NCBI GenBank assembly: GCA_964016885.1
Contig: OZ024743.1
Location: 187,344,040 to 187,408,039, forward strand
Length of the DNA: 64,000 nucleotides
Direction of reading: 5' to 3'
DNA from: Eledone cirrhosa
Taxonomy: Eukaryota; Mollusca; Cephalopoda; Octopoda; Eledonidae
Both the position numbers and the translations under genes were made by a program. Positions within the stretch are counted from its first letter, which is position 1, and every line of letters starts with the position of its first letter. A model generated the notes under the pieces. The model worked only from the letters and a program-made list of their open reading frames with translations. It ran no database searches and was not told the DNA's origin. Shown here piece after piece: positions 1 through 10,608 of this stretch.

Positions 1-1776
1 GAAGCTTTTCAGCGACACTTCGCTCAACTGTTCGGGGGCAGTGGCGGGCCGGATCGAGGGATGGACTTTAGTGTCTACCTCGACGGACTGCCGCGGCTGT
101 CGGCCACTGAGGCGGAGTGTTGCGAAAAGCCGATAACAGCCGCTGAAGTACGGGAGGCAATGACTGGTTGCACAAGGGGTAAATCGCCTGGTTTGGATGG
201 TCTGCCCTATGAACTTTACGTACAAATGCCAAACTTGTTCGGAGGCCTCTTGGCGGACGTCTACTGCAACTGGCAACAGAACGGGAGAATTCCCAGCTCT
301 GTGGGCAGAGGAGCGGTGGCGCTGCTGAGAAAGGATCCGAACAAGGGGGATAACATAGATAATTTTAGGCCCATAACTCTGCTAAACACAGAGTTCAAGA
401 TTTTGGCCAAGGTGCTAGCAAAGACGTTGGCGCTTGTCGTTGGTGGTCTGGTGGGAGAGGCACAGACATGCGCCATTCCCGACAGATCCATCCACGACAA
501 CCTCCACCTCATGCGATACATCGTAGAGAGGGTAGCTAGGGAACCTGGGACGGGTGGGTCTTTGATCATTTTAGATCAGTCGAAAGCCTTCGATACGGTC
601 GACCATCGTTGCCTAGAGGCAGTCCTGAGGGCGGCTGGCTTTGGGCCCGTCTTCAGAGGCTGGATCGCTGCCATGCACAGCAACATCTGCTCTGTAGTGA
701 GAGTGAACGGTCACCTTTCGGAACCGTTCAACATCATGCGCTCGGTCCGCCAAGGATGTCCCCTTTCGTCCCTATTGTACGTATTGACTCTCGAGCCATT
801 ACTGCACAAACTGGAGACGTTGAGGGGGATCCCGCGCGAACTAGGATGCGGAAGATCCGTGTCAGCATATGCCGACGATGTCACCGTAGTGGTGTCGAAC
901 GCCAAACACATCGAGGCGATCGGCACTACACTAAGAGAATACGAAGCGGTGACAGGAGCAATGATCAACCAGGAAAAGTCAGTGGGCCTGCAGCTCAGCA
1001 CCTGGAGAGGCAGGTCCATGCCGTCTAACAGCGTCGTCGGGCGCTGGACAGACGGACCGGTTAAATTGCTAGGGGTCTGGTTCGGTCCAGACCTCCAGAC
1101 GGACAAAAACTGGGACGAGGTGACGAGCAGGGTGGCTTCTCTCACCCAGAAATGGGCCGAGAGAAAGCAATCCCTGAAAGGTCGAGCGGAGGTGGCTAAC
1201 GCGTACATCGCGTCCGTCATCTACTACCGCTACCGCCTGACCGTCGTACCTTGTCCTAAGCCCCGCCTGACTGCGCTGGAGCGTTTGCTCTTTCGCTTCT
1301 TGTGGATGGGACGCGCTCCGATGGTCAGGCGGTCCATCTGCTGTCAACACCCGCTACGTGGAGGGCTGGGCATGCCGTGGCTGATGGTGCGCAGACACGC
1401 GCTCAGGCTACGACATCTCCACCTCTTCCTCGACGGTGATCAGGTGTGGTCGCCGTTTGCTAGACACGTTTTTCCCCAGCTCGTCTCCTTGACGGAGCTG
1501 CAGTCCTGGGTCAAGCGAAGACCGAGAGGGAGCGCTTGGAGACTGGAATGTCTTCAGGCGCTCACAGCCCTCGACCAATCGGGCAATGTGATCGGTGGAA
1601 ACTCCACCTTGGCGTTCTATAGGGGATTAGTGGAGGGGAAGAGCGACGACGTACTTGGAGAAACTCTAGGCGTCGACGAAAATCAACTAGCCAATCTCTT
1701 CGGAAGGACTTTCGGGCCGGGGCCTATGGACAACTTCCAGAAATCCCTGGCCTGGCAGTGCTACCGGGGTGCTTTG
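1..1776 (+). pseudogene. Tx1-like LINE ORF2, reverse transcriptase part, cut at both ends
   Basis: The frame is open from base 1, so the protein begins outside the window; the first ATG is at 61. Numbered from that ATG, the RT core has GKSPGLDG near residues 40-47, FRPITLLN near 102, motif A LDQSKAFD with the aspartate at 172, RQGCPLS near 230 and an intact YADD at 270-273, then a thumb/connector region. This arrangement is typical of Tx1-type elements of the L1 group, which copy their RNA at a nicked chromosomal target. The frame runs on to 1851, but the last 25 or so residues are LTR sequence: after LAWQCYRG the homologous copy at 31.8 kb (minus strand) continues differently. The natural C terminus is therefore missing. 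GC content and codon use differ sharply from the AT-rich surroundings, which suggests a recent copy. Confidence 0.88.
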
Positions 1777-1990
1777 CCAGGCGTCTTCGGCCAGGCGCAT
1801 TCGCCTGGCAACCCTAACATGGTCTCTTGCGAGCTAACTTCAAAACGGTAACAAATAACTTTACTTCATTCTTTCATCTACTCATGGACATGTCAACTAT
1901 ACTATTCTACATAACTTCAACTTGTTAATTAAACTTTAAACACACAACTGAGTCTTTTGTTATATTCATACACACCAGTATTTTGTTATA
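1775..1990 (+). mobile_element. Partial LTR (R/U5 side) of a non-autonomous LTR retrotransposon
   Basis: Bases 1785-1990 match 3532-3737 with only two differences that I can find. The stretch starts inside a GCCAGGCG/CGCCTGGC hairpin and lacks the promoter side that the downstream copy has. It joins the Tx1-like ORF directly, so the 5' LTR has lost roughly its first 180 bases. The end is taken as the last base shared by both LTRs (TTTTGTTATA). Confidence 0.8.
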
Positions 1991-3352
1991 AGTAGTGACC
2001 CCGAAAAAAAAAAAAAAAATAACAGGTTCTGGTGTTGTGTGAGTATGGAAAAAAGAAAATTAATTAGCAGTACCCCATTTTCGTTGGAATGCGTCGACTA
2101 AAATTTCGAATACACAGCAAACTTTATTAACAAACTAGGAAAAATTCGCTGACACAGAAACGAACACACGCACATGTGAAATTCTCGTTCAGACAGATTC
2201 TTTTTCAACATGAACATTTATTTTTGCTGAATCTCAACTATTGCTTATTCTTTCCACCAAGTTTTTTTCATCGTTCACAAAAAATTGAACTCGCCATATT
2301 TGTTATACCAAGTGAAGCCTTTCTGTCTTTTTCATCATATCACGTTCACATACAAATTTTTCAAAATGGCTGCCAACGACCTGTTGCACTATCATTTTCG
2401 CGCGATTTTCTCGCGCAAAGAAATATATTTTTTTTTCAACTTGACTTTAACCTTGTTTCGGCACCTGTGGGGAGCACACATCTCGACTCACTGAGATAAC
2501 CCACGCCATAGATAATGTTTCTTGCCAAGGTCTCTCCAGCCTTAAGATATATTCTCCTATTTGCCGGTTTAAAAATTTACCACGTAAATTTGTCGTTGAA
2601 AATTGCGCATTTATTCAGAATGCTTATTTCATTGGTCGCTGGCCTCTTGACCCTTCCAGGCCAACGCATTCTCAACATCGACCATCAACTTTGGCTGTTA
2701 TTTCTAGCACTTTGCACAACTCATTTTTTCTGAGAAAATTTTTACTGTGAATTTAAACAACATCGAATACGCTCACTCCGCGAGACAACAACTCATTTTT
2801 TCTAACTTTTTACTGTGATTTGAAACAACTTTGAAAGAGTTATCTCACTCCGCGAGACAACATCAACAACCAGCTTCATCTTTGCTTTAGACAACAGCAA
2901 CAACCAAAACCAGCAGAACAAGACAGAGAATTTATTTTTGCAGCACTCCTGTGAGAAAATCCCTTCGGAGGTTGGGAATTTCACGTTATACCACAGACCA
3001 GAAACCACCTGCATACGTTCTCTGGAACACACTTTCTTTCCTGCTGTCATGTGATTGCACCTCTGTGAACTGTATTTTGAACATTTGAACTTTGACCTCT
3101 TCTTTTACTTTGATTACATTGTATCTTTGAGTGATGGATAGATAGATGTCCAGTCGTTCTCTGGCCAAGAGCGGTTGGCTGCTTGATATCTATCATTGAT
3201 TTTTGCATGCATATATTTTGCTGTTTTCCTTTTATTGCAAACATTATTTTTTTCATAATTTTCATGCCTGGACTTTGGTGTTACATGCTCGCCATCTTAC
3301 TCCATACATGGTTCATTCGATTTTTATATTTTAAAAATCTGGCGGAAGATAA
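1991..3352 (+). mobile_element. Internal region of the LTR element, no gag/pol
   Basis: This stretch lies between two near-identical LTRs. It begins AGTAGTGACCCCGA, placed where a primer binding site would be, followed by an A-run. It holds no frame with gag, protease, RT or integrase signatures; the ORFs are short, AT-rich and unlike any family I know. A partial internal duplication is visible: CACTCCGCGAGACAACA occurs at about 2775 and again at about 2850. The element therefore looks non-autonomous (TRIM/LARD-like), mobilised in trans by an autonomous relative outside the window. Confidence 0.6.
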
Positions 3353-3737
3353 TGTAGCAAGAGTTACCTCCCTTATGACAATCACATCACCGCTCTCTAG
3401 ACAGGAAGTAGCTGGAGTTACTTCCTGTTGGGGTGGCAGAACCCCTTTTGTCACTTCCGTCTTGAGACCCTATAAAAGGGAAACTCAGAGCGATCTCTCT
3501 CTCATTTTGCCCTCTTCTCACCTGCCTGGCCCTTCGGCCAGGCGCATTCGCCTGGCAACCCTAACATGGTCTCTTGCGAGCTAACTTCAAAACGATAACA
3601 AATAACTTTACTTCATTCTTTCATCTACTCATGGACATGTCAACTATACTATTCTACATAACTTCAATTTGTTAATTAAACTTTAAACACACAACTGAGT
3701 CTTTTGTTATATTCATACACACCAGTATTTTGTTATA
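3353..3737 (+). mobile_element. Complete 3' LTR
   Basis: This is a full-length LTR of about 385 bases beginning TGTAGCAAGAG and ending TTGTTATA. The limits are set by comparison with the solo LTR at 43893-44243 (minus strand) and the partial copy at 1775-1990. It holds a TATA box and, near 3530-3560, a GC-rich hairpin of the form GGCCAGGCG...CGCCTGGC. Its right edge abuts the truncated end of the R2-like LINE without a visible target duplication. Confidence 0.8.
3471..3480 (+). promoter_or_regulatory. Putative TATA box of the LTR promoter
   Basis: TATAAAAGGG lies about 120 bases inside the LTR, where a U3 promoter would be expected. Transcription would start roughly 25-30 bases downstream, near the CT-rich stretch at 3500. 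The solo LTR at 44 kb has a degenerate version (CCTATAAGGGG on its own strand). Confidence 0.5.
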
Positions 3738-4325
3738 GATGTGATCTTTTTCAAGTATGGGAGGTGGTTGATGCTCCCACCAATTCTTTTGATGGGGCAG
3801 GTCAAAATGCTTACACATTATCCAATGTATGTATTGTGCAGCTCTGTCATGCCTGTTTAGGTATTTGGTTGGAGCTATAGTACTGCACATTGAAATTATA
3901 TGATCAATGGTCTCTGGTTGTTTTTTACATACACGGCATAATGGGTTGCATCCATTTTGTATTATGTTGGCTTGGTAATTTTGTGTTGGCAGACACTGAT
4001 CTTGTGCTGATATAATCAGTCCTTCAGTCTCCGATTTCAGTCCAGAGGATGCCAACCACTGATCGGTTAAAGTTTTGTCAACATCAGGATTGTTAGGTCT
4101 TTCTGGGTATTTTCCATGCAGAGGCTTTTCTTGCCATTTCTTAGCCAGTTTCTGTAGCAGTTCTTTCTTTTCAGTTACTTTTACCTGCTTTGCTTTTTCT
4201 GTGTTTTCCATTTCAGCAGTAAATGGGACTTCTGAAATTTGTAGTCCATTTCTGTATCTTTGTGCATCTTTTGTAATGGAGTATGATCTTTTGATGCATT
4301 CGTGTTTCAAAACGAGTTTGATCAT
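3738..4325 (-). pseudogene. C-terminal zinc-knuckle region of the R2-like LINE
   Basis: The block contains CRVCKKQPETIDHIISMC, a C-x2-C-x8-H-x4-C type motif, followed by a conserved stretch with NRHDRAAQYIHW and CKHFDL. This region precedes the restriction-like endonuclease in R2-type proteins. The protein is cut at the LTR boundary (about 3738); the last 20 or so residues of the open frame are translated LTR, so the endonuclease catalytic residues are missing. Confidence 0.75.
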
Positions 4326-4507
4326 CCAATCATGTCCCTTAGATATGTAGATAATCCAATTGTTGGAGTTTTCAACGCAATATCTAACTGGATTAACCCA
4401 CGTCCTCCTTCTTTCCTAGGGAGATATATTCTATCTGTATCTGCCTTAGGGTGATGCATTCTGTGCATGGTTAAGAATTTTCTAATTTTTGTATCGAGCC
4501 TACGGAT

Positions 4508-5653
4508 CTATGTGCTTGACCAGTTGATGACATTGTAATTGTAGGTTACTACTGGTATGGCAAGCGTGTTTATTGCATCGATCCTATTCCTTGCATTCAA
4601 TTCCGTTCTTAAGATTGCTCTTACTCTGCGGTAACATTCCTTCCTTATCCTTTCCCTCATTGTCGAGTGCTTGATTCCGTCTCCTTCACAAACACCTAGA
4701 TATTTGTAAGTTTCCTCTTGATCAGGTTCTCTTATCACATTCCCCCGATTAATACTAATGTCTGAACTTTTCAGCAGCTTTCCTCTGGTGAACGTTGCTT
4801 TGGCGCATGTATCTAGTCGAAACTCCATTTTAATGTCATCACTGAACTGCTCCACAGTGGATAATAGCCCTTGCAATTGTTCATCATTTTTTGCAAATAG
4901 TTTCAGGTCACCCATGTAGAACAAGTGATTAATGGTTTTGTCATAGACTTTATATCCATGTTTTGTTTCATTGAGCATTTTACTTAATGGTATAAGTGCG
5001 ATGCAGAATAAAAGCGGTGATAAAGAGTCACCCTGAAAAATCCCACAATTAATATTAACTTCTCCAGCTTCCAGTGATGTTGTTTCACTATTCAAAAGGA
5101 GTGTTGTTTTCCATGTCTTCATACTGAATGACAAGAACCTCCTGACAACGGGGGATATTTTGAAAATCTCTAAACATTTTTCAATCCAACTGTGTGGCAA
5201 ACTATCGAATGCTTTTTTATAATCTATCCAAGCAATTGATAGATTTTTGTGTCTATTATGACAATCTTCTAGTATCATTTTGTTAACCAAAATCTGATCC
5301 TTACAGCCATATGAGCCTCGTTTACACCCTTTCTGCTCATTGGGAAATGGGTCATTTGTTATCAGGTTGTCATATGTATATTCAGTTAGGACTGATGTTA
5401 AAATTTTATACATTGTGGTCAAGCAAGTTATCGGTCTGTAATTTTTGGTATTGTTTGTCTCATCATTCTTCGGAAGCAGGAATGTAATGCCGTTAACTAG
5501 CCATGATGGTATCTTTTCTGGCTCCTTAACTATTTCATTGTAAAGTTGGGCTAACAGCTCATGAGACTCTGTGAAGGCATTTATCCAAACATTTAATATT
5601 TTGTCTTTTCCTGGGGATTTCCATTTGCTGGTTTTTCTAAGAGCCAAACGCAA
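4508..5653 (-). pseudogene. Reverse transcriptase domain of the R2-like LINE
   Basis: This is a 381-residue open block. It has WKSPGKD near 11-17, NYRPITCLTT near 71-80, motif A AWIDYKKAFD with the aspartate at 144, GIFQGDSLSPLLF near 204-216 and YMGDLKLFAKND at 246-257. The catalytic box should be YMDD; the first aspartate has become glycine (a GAT to GGT change), so this copy would be inactive. The frame ends at 4508 with a stop, and homology resumes in another frame near 4430. Confidence 0.85.
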
Positions 5654-5680
5654 CTGTTCAACTGTTATATTTTCCCATAT

Positions 5681-6133
5681 TTATTCCTCAAGGTGAGCTG
5701 TATCTTTCATTTGTCTGTCTATCCATGGGGCATGTATATAATGAACTTTTTCTTCGGCCCAGATCTTTTCCCAGAATTCTTGCACTTCCTCCTTGGGTGG
5801 TATTGATTTAGCAGTTATTGTTGACTTTCCAATTTTTCTGTAGAAGTTTCTTTGGTTGTTTTTGAACATATTATTTTCCTTATAGAACCTAGATCGTTTT
5901 CCAAAGCGCCTTATACGAGCAGCTTTGGCCGACACTTTTTGCTTGATTATTTCTATCAGCATGTCTATGTCACTTGTTGATTTTATACTGTATTTTCTTT
6001 TCAATTTTCTAAGTTTAGTTTGTTTAACATGTTCACCTACTTTGTAGTTTGTTAAAATTTCTATGTCAGATCGGAGAAGGTTTATTTGGCGATTGATGTT
6101 CTCTTGCCAAGTAGATTTCTTGTGGGAATTCAT
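5681..6133 (-). pseudogene. Basic N-terminal region of the R2-like LINE
   Basis: This is a 150-residue block rich in Lys and Arg. It includes a run of basic residues near residues 38-48 and ends EFWEKIWAEEKVHYIHAPW, which commonly precedes the RT of R2/R4-like LINEs (WXXIW in the spacer). It lies one frame break upstream of the RT block and on the same strand. Its role is probably RNA or DNA binding; no zinc finger is visible. Confidence 0.65.
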
Positions 6134-6265
6134 TTGTTTTTTTCATTTTCACTCCACATAAGTGAGTGGTGACTTTAGCCGATGCATAATAAAGATTATT
6201 TAAATCAGTAATGTTTAGTTTGTTTGTGATGATAATGTTTTTTAGAATTATGTTAGTCTTGTGTA

Positions 6266-6632
6266 TTATCTTTTGGTTCTGTTTGGAGTTCTGGATCTTA
6301 GGGAGGGTTTCTCATTCCCCATGTCAGATTCTTTCATTTTCATCCATTCGATCATAATTTCATCCTTCAAGTTGGCAAGTTCATTCTCATTCATTTCTTT
6401 ATCATTTACGATCTCATTGTTTTCATTTTGAGTTTCATCTTGAGCATGCACTCCCTCCACTTTTTCGATCATTTCGTTAATTTGTTCTGTTGTCAGTGAT
6501 TCCGCCCCAACCCTGGGATTCGAAGTGTTACAATTTACCTCGTTTTCACTGACACATGTTTCATTTTCCCTTCGCTGACTTTGTGCTAATAGCTTGATCT
6601 GATCAATTTCTATATCAGTTAGTAACTTTTTT
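6266..6632 (-). pseudogene. Acidic N-terminal leader of the R2-like LINE
   Basis: The frame is open from about 6632 (KLLTDIEID) to 6266 and is rich in Glu, Asn and Asp. An ATG lies at 6472, but homologous-looking coding sequence continues upstream of it, so 6472 is not the true start. A gap of about 130 bases containing stops separates it from the basic block. No domain is recognised. Confidence 0.5.
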
Positions 6633-6639
6633 TTAACAA

Positions 6640-6671
<32 letters not shown>

Positions 6672-7325
6672 TTATAAAATTTGATGTTTATGCAACAATA
6701 TAAAATTATTCAGCATAAAACATAAACAAGCTCTACATAATTTAAAAGATAAAGTCTGTGTGAAATAATGTAAGAGTGGAAAAAGCACTGTATTTCTAAT
6801 CATGTCTAAAGACAAATATGCTGCAAACAAATTATCAATTTAATCAATGATATAAACAAGTTTATAAGGATTCAGTGACAATCATACAAATAAGAGCCCC
6901 TTTTATTTTCCCAACATTAAAGAATTCCCCCTGCTGTAAAAACAGTACAAATATGCAAACAAAATGGCCATCAGAAGACCATAATTTCTTTAATAAATAC
7001 ACTAAATAATTAGAAAACATTGCACACAATGTAATTGGAAAAGTTCCAAGAGATCTGAGAAAACCCACTACAGTAGGCAACATCTCCACCTTAGACAGAG
7101 TGGCTATTTATCAAATTTCTTGTATCAGAAACAAGTGCAAACATATTAAGTAATGTAGAGAAACACACATGAGTACCATGATGCCAGCTAATATACTAAA
7201 GGAATTATTAGTGTGCTGTACAACAGAAATACCCTTTCACTGTCTACAAGCACGAGTGGCCATGAGCTTTTCCTTAGGCTCAGTTTCGTGCCATTCTATG
7301 TGATCATTATAGAAAATAAAGTGGC
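6633..7325. other. Unassigned AT-rich DNA with a short (ATT)n tract
   Basis: An (ATT)n microsatellite lies at about 6640-6675, next to the 5' end of the R2-like LINE. The rest has no frame, tRNA-like or terminal-repeat signature that I recognise. Confidence 0.5.
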
Positions 7326-7335
7326 ATTATGACAT

Positions 7336-7515
7336 GAATTGGCAGTACCAGTAGAGGGTCGGACGCCATGCTTTGACACATAGAGTTACGGCCCTTGTCA
7401 TTCTGAGTTCAAATCCCGCCGAAGTTAACTTTGCCTTTCATCCTCACGGGGTCGATAAAATAAAGTACCAGTAATCTACTGGGTTATTGCTGGCCTTGTG
7501 CCAATAGTAGAAACA
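7336..7515 (+). mobile_element. Octopus OR2-type SINE with perfect 10-base target duplication
   Basis: The head GGCAGTACCAGTAGAGGGTC carries the A-box-like segment and GAGTTCAAATCCC is the B box of a tRNA-derived RNA polymerase III promoter. The body (TTAACTTTGCCTTTCATCC, GGGGTCGATAAAATAAAG) and the tail GTAGAAACAATT are those of the octopus SINE. The sequence ATTATGACAT flanks it exactly at 7326-7335 and 7516-7525, which fixes both ends. Confidence 0.93.
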
Positions 7516-7525
7516 ATTATGACAT

Positions 7526-8081
7526 AAACATAATATTTGTTAGGTATATAGATGGTACACTTGCTGTAATGTTCAAACTAATGTTCAACAAAATATTTCG
7601 GTATAAACATTTAGAAAATATATTTTGTTCATTCACAACAAAGGAACCAAACATATAAATATACATACTTAGACAGATAGAGAAAATGTCCACACATACA
7701 AAATGTCAGTGATAAATTCCCTACTCAGAAAAGCATTTACTTTCTTCCATGCAAATGAAGCACCTAATAAAAATAGCCTCATAGTAAAACAAATACTAAT
7801 CAACAATGGGTAGTCTAACAAGTTAATAGATTAAACCGTAGAACGATGCAATAAATACATCAGATACCAAACACATTAAAATTACACCAACACATAGAAT
7901 CTATTAAGTGTATTGAAAACGTACTAACTATAGAATAGAATACTTTATCACAACTCTCCTAAAATAGAACAAAAATCCTTTATATCAAACCATAAACTAG
8001 CACTCTTAAAGTACACTAAAATTGAAAACCTTCTTATCAATATCAAACTGCAAACCATACTCTCTACACTCTGAAAATTAG
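7526..8081. other. Unassigned intergenic DNA
   Basis: AT-rich sequence without recognised coding, RNA or repeat signature. The only frames are short and interrupted. Confidence 0.5.
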
Positions 8082-8342
8082 TTGGTGATAGGAAGGGCAT
8101 TCAGCTGTAGAAAATCTGCTAAACAAAGAGTTTGGAAGGCTATTTAGCTGTGTCAAAAACATGACAACAACCCTAGAGTTGGTGCCACATAAAATGCACC
8201 TGGTAGAGTGTGGGATCATATGTAAGATGTAGGTCACAGGCCTATATGAGAGGTCAGTAGCTCCACTTGATACTGATTTGGTCTGCGAAGACCTGTCAAA
8301 CCCTTGTTAGCAAGGCAGACAGATGTCAAATGATGATGATGA
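8082..8342 (+). mobile_element. RTE LINE 3' tail fragment with (GAT)n end
   Basis: It starts with TTGGTGATAGGAAGGGCATT, the same 3' UTR box as in the large RTE at 57.3 kb, and ends in CAAATGATGATGATGA. No coding part is present, so it is a 5'-truncated insertion or a SINE using the same tail. Confidence 0.6.
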
Positions 8343-9039
8343 AACTTGTAAACCTAAAAAAAAATTATAAATGACTTATGAATTTAGTTGGAAACAAAAA
8401 TTCTAAGATAATATATTAGCTATAATAAAAAACACTTTGCATCTGGATCACTATCTACTTAAAATGAAGAACAATTGCAATGCTTTACACCAAAAGTTCT
8501 CAACCCATTTCAGCCAAACCCCTTTTGCCCCTCGAAATCACGAAACGCCCCCTACCCTATTTTTCCATTTTTCAATATACTACTGATTTTGATATCAGTA
8601 GATTACTGGGCCAAATCAAGTTATGTTAGAATCTTTGAAAAATACTCGTACGAATTAAATACAAAAAGTTTCAGTCCAAAACAAAGGCAAACTATTTAAA
8701 ATTATATATTTTTGAAAAATAGACGTGAATGTTCTCAACGATTTGATCTCAGTCGAATAAGCTTTGTTTTTAAATTCTATATTTCACTGTTAGCTGTTGT
8801 AATATTTTGAGTGGATAGACAATTCTATAATTCAAACTGTAAAGTCAAAATACAAAAGATGCAAAATATGAAGAATTTCTCACCTTTCTCTGAAATCACA
8901 AACTCAAGGGAAAAATAATACCTTGCAAAATAAAATACCTCGTAGCAAAATGAAATACTTAGTAGCAACGAATGAATTGAGAAGCTTGATGACAGTGAGA
9001 AAGCAATATCTGTATTCCTTATATATATATAAAGATAGA

Positions 9040-9160
9040 TAGATACACACACACATAAACACGCATGCACACACACACACACAGACACACACACACATAC
9101 ACACACACAATACACACACAAACACACACATACATACACACACACAAACTTGTGTGTGTG
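9040..9160. repeat. (CA)n / (TG)n microsatellite cluster
   Basis: Interrupted CACACA tracts are followed by TGTGTGTG near 9150. The apparent Cys/Val-rich proteins in this stretch are translations of the repeat. Confidence 0.9.
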
Positions 9161-9248
9161 TGTGCCTTTGGTACAGAAAGAATTTTGTCTCTAGTTTTTA
9201 TTGCCAGGTCAAAGGCCACGGCTCTTTTCAACAACGCCAAATAGCAAC

Positions 9249-9251
<3 letters not shown>

Positions 9252-9320
<69 letters not shown>
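9252..9320. repeat. (TA)n microsatellite
   Basis: Uninterrupted TA dinucleotides of about 68 bases, directly preceding the dispersed repeat at 9321. Confidence 0.95.
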
Positions 9321-9323
<3 letters not shown>

Positions 9324-9560
9324 ACTCGTTCTTCCTCACTTTTCGTTGCTTCACCATCTTTGTTTGTTTACACTCTCGTGTCACCTTTATTTACGTGCCC
9401 CAACGACTCATTTTAGCCGTTGCTCGCACCAACCGGAGGTATATGGTCTTTAAAGCGATGAAATACCAATGATGGTTGGAAGATCACTGATGAAGGACTA
9501 ACTTTATTCATATGTAACCCATTTGCAACCACGCAGCACGTTTATTCTCATATTTACACA
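9321..9560 (+). repeat. Dispersed repeat, copy 1 (partner at 17178-17410)
   Basis: About 230 bases matching 17178-17410 at high identity, from TTGACTCGTTCTTCCTCACT through AACCGGAGGTATATGGTC to CGCAGCACGTTTATT. It contains a CTGATGAAGGAC box. No protein is encoded. A shorter related block (GACCTGTGCG.AATTCC) lies at about 9711 and again near 17070, in a different order. Confidence 0.8.
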
Positions 9561-9769
9561 AAGCTGTGACCCGTCTATTTCGTTCTTACTGCTTCCTCTT
9601 TCTCTGTATCTTTACCCTCTCTAACAGTCACTCTCTCTGTTAGCCTCTTCCTCACCCTTCACTCACTCACTCTCTGTTACTACCACTCCTCCTCCTCCTT
9701 CTTCCCGTTTGACCTGTGCGTAATTCCTTTCTTTCGCACGCTTGGTGAGGCTTGTTCGCCTTTTTTCAT

Positions 9770-9814
9770 GAATATGTATATTATTATTGTTGTTGTCATT
9801 ATTATTATTATTGC

Positions 9815-9883
<69 letters not shown>

Positions 9884-10013
9884 ATGTGTGTGTATATGTG
9901 TGAGTGTATGTGTATGTATGTGTGTATGTATATATGTATGTATATATATATATATATATATATTTCTTTTATCTTTTCTTTTCTTTTTTTCTTTTTTTTT
10001 CTTTCTTTTTTTA

Positions 10014-10048
<35 letters not shown>

Positions 10049-10082
10049 TTTTTTTTTTTATTTATTTATTTTTTTTTTTTTC
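9770..10082. repeat. Compound low-complexity tract
   Basis: (TTA)n, (TG)n, (TA)n and T-rich tracts follow one another. The Ile-rich and Phe-rich frames across it are repeat translations. Confidence 0.9.
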
Positions 10083-10150
10083 TTCTCGTGCAATGGCCAT
10101 ACTCGATAACGAGGGGGCAGCCATCATGTATGTACCTATATATGTACGTA

Positions 10151-10289
10151 TTCAAAGGAATTGACACCAAAAAGAAGCAATGGTGGTGAAGGGTGTGGGT
10201 ACATACGAACATACACACTGTGTGTGTATGTTCGTATGTACCCACACCCTTCACCACCATTGCTTCATTTTTGTGTCAATTCCTTTAAA
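10151..10289. repeat. Long near-perfect palindrome
   Basis: Two arms of about 65 bases face each other around a centre near 10219 (CACACTGTGTGTG). The left arm runs from TTCAAAGGAATTGACACC through GAAGCAATGGTGGTGAAGGG, and the right arm is its reverse complement with a few mismatches near the outer end. It would form a long hairpin in RNA or a cruciform in DNA. Confidence 0.9.
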
Positions 10290-10608
10290 GTTGTTCTTGT
10301 AACTGTTGTAAAATTGACGTCCTTATTTTCATTTTCTTTGATTTCTTTTGTTTTTCTTTTATCTCCCTAGTGAATTCGTTGAAAAGCTTCTTTTATTTAT
10401 TTTCTTCATTTTCTTCATTCAAATGCATTCACACTGGCTATCGAAGAGATGTACAAATATGACTTATAAAAATTACCAAACTAAAGGGGCTACCAGCGCC
10501 CCTATAGCTCCCCTCCCCTTAGCTTAAAACGCCCGCCCAAAACTCCCCCGGGAGCTCCGAAACGCTCCATATGCCCCCCCCCCCCCGTTGGGAACCTTTG
10601 CTTAACAC

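Larger units (their letters stand above)
3738..6632 (-). mobile_element. R2/R4-type LINE, decayed and 3' truncated
   Basis: The fragments read in order on the minus strand: an acidic leader (6632-6266), a basic region (6133-5681), the reverse transcriptase (5653-4508), a linker with the motif LPRKEGGRGL (about 4430-4330), and a C-terminal CCHC-type zinc motif (4325-3738). This order, a single ORF with RT followed by a zinc knuckle and a restriction-like endonuclease, is characteristic of the early-branching R2/R4/NeSL/Hero LINEs rather than of those with an APE-type nuclease. Stops and frameshifts separate the blocks. The element stops abruptly at the LTR at 3737, so the PD...D nuclease core and the 3' UTR are absent. 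The exact clade cannot be settled by eye. Confidence 0.75.
8491..10600. mobile_element. Non-autonomous hAT-like DNA transposon
   Basis: The left end CAAAAGTTCTCAACC and the inverted right end CAAAGGTTCCCAACG (read on the minus strand) match at about 12 of 15 positions and resemble hAT termini. They are flanked by CTTTACAC (8483-8490) and CTTAACAC (10601-10608), an 8-base target duplication with one mismatch, the size expected for hAT. The interior has no transposase. It holds microsatellites, a repeat shared with 17.2-17.4 kb, a long palindrome at 10.15-10.29 kb, and C-rich or G-rich subterminal stretches. Confidence 0.55.

Noticed and set aside
261..569. Minus-strand and alternative-frame ORFs over the 5'-edge Tx1-like element (261-569, 609-1028, 711-1220, 1069-1350)
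   Set aside because: They overlap the RT frame, which has clear motifs, and show no domain of their own; they are a by-product of high GC coding DNA.
9201..9416. Tyr/Ile, Cys/Val, Ser/Leu and His/Thr-rich proteins in many places (for example 9.0-9.4, 11.2-11.4, 16.6-16.9, 17.4-17.6, 23.1-23.3, 46.7-47.0, 51.1-51.5 and 52.8-53.7 kb)
   Set aside because: They are translations of TA, CA, TC and TG microsatellites with no other content.
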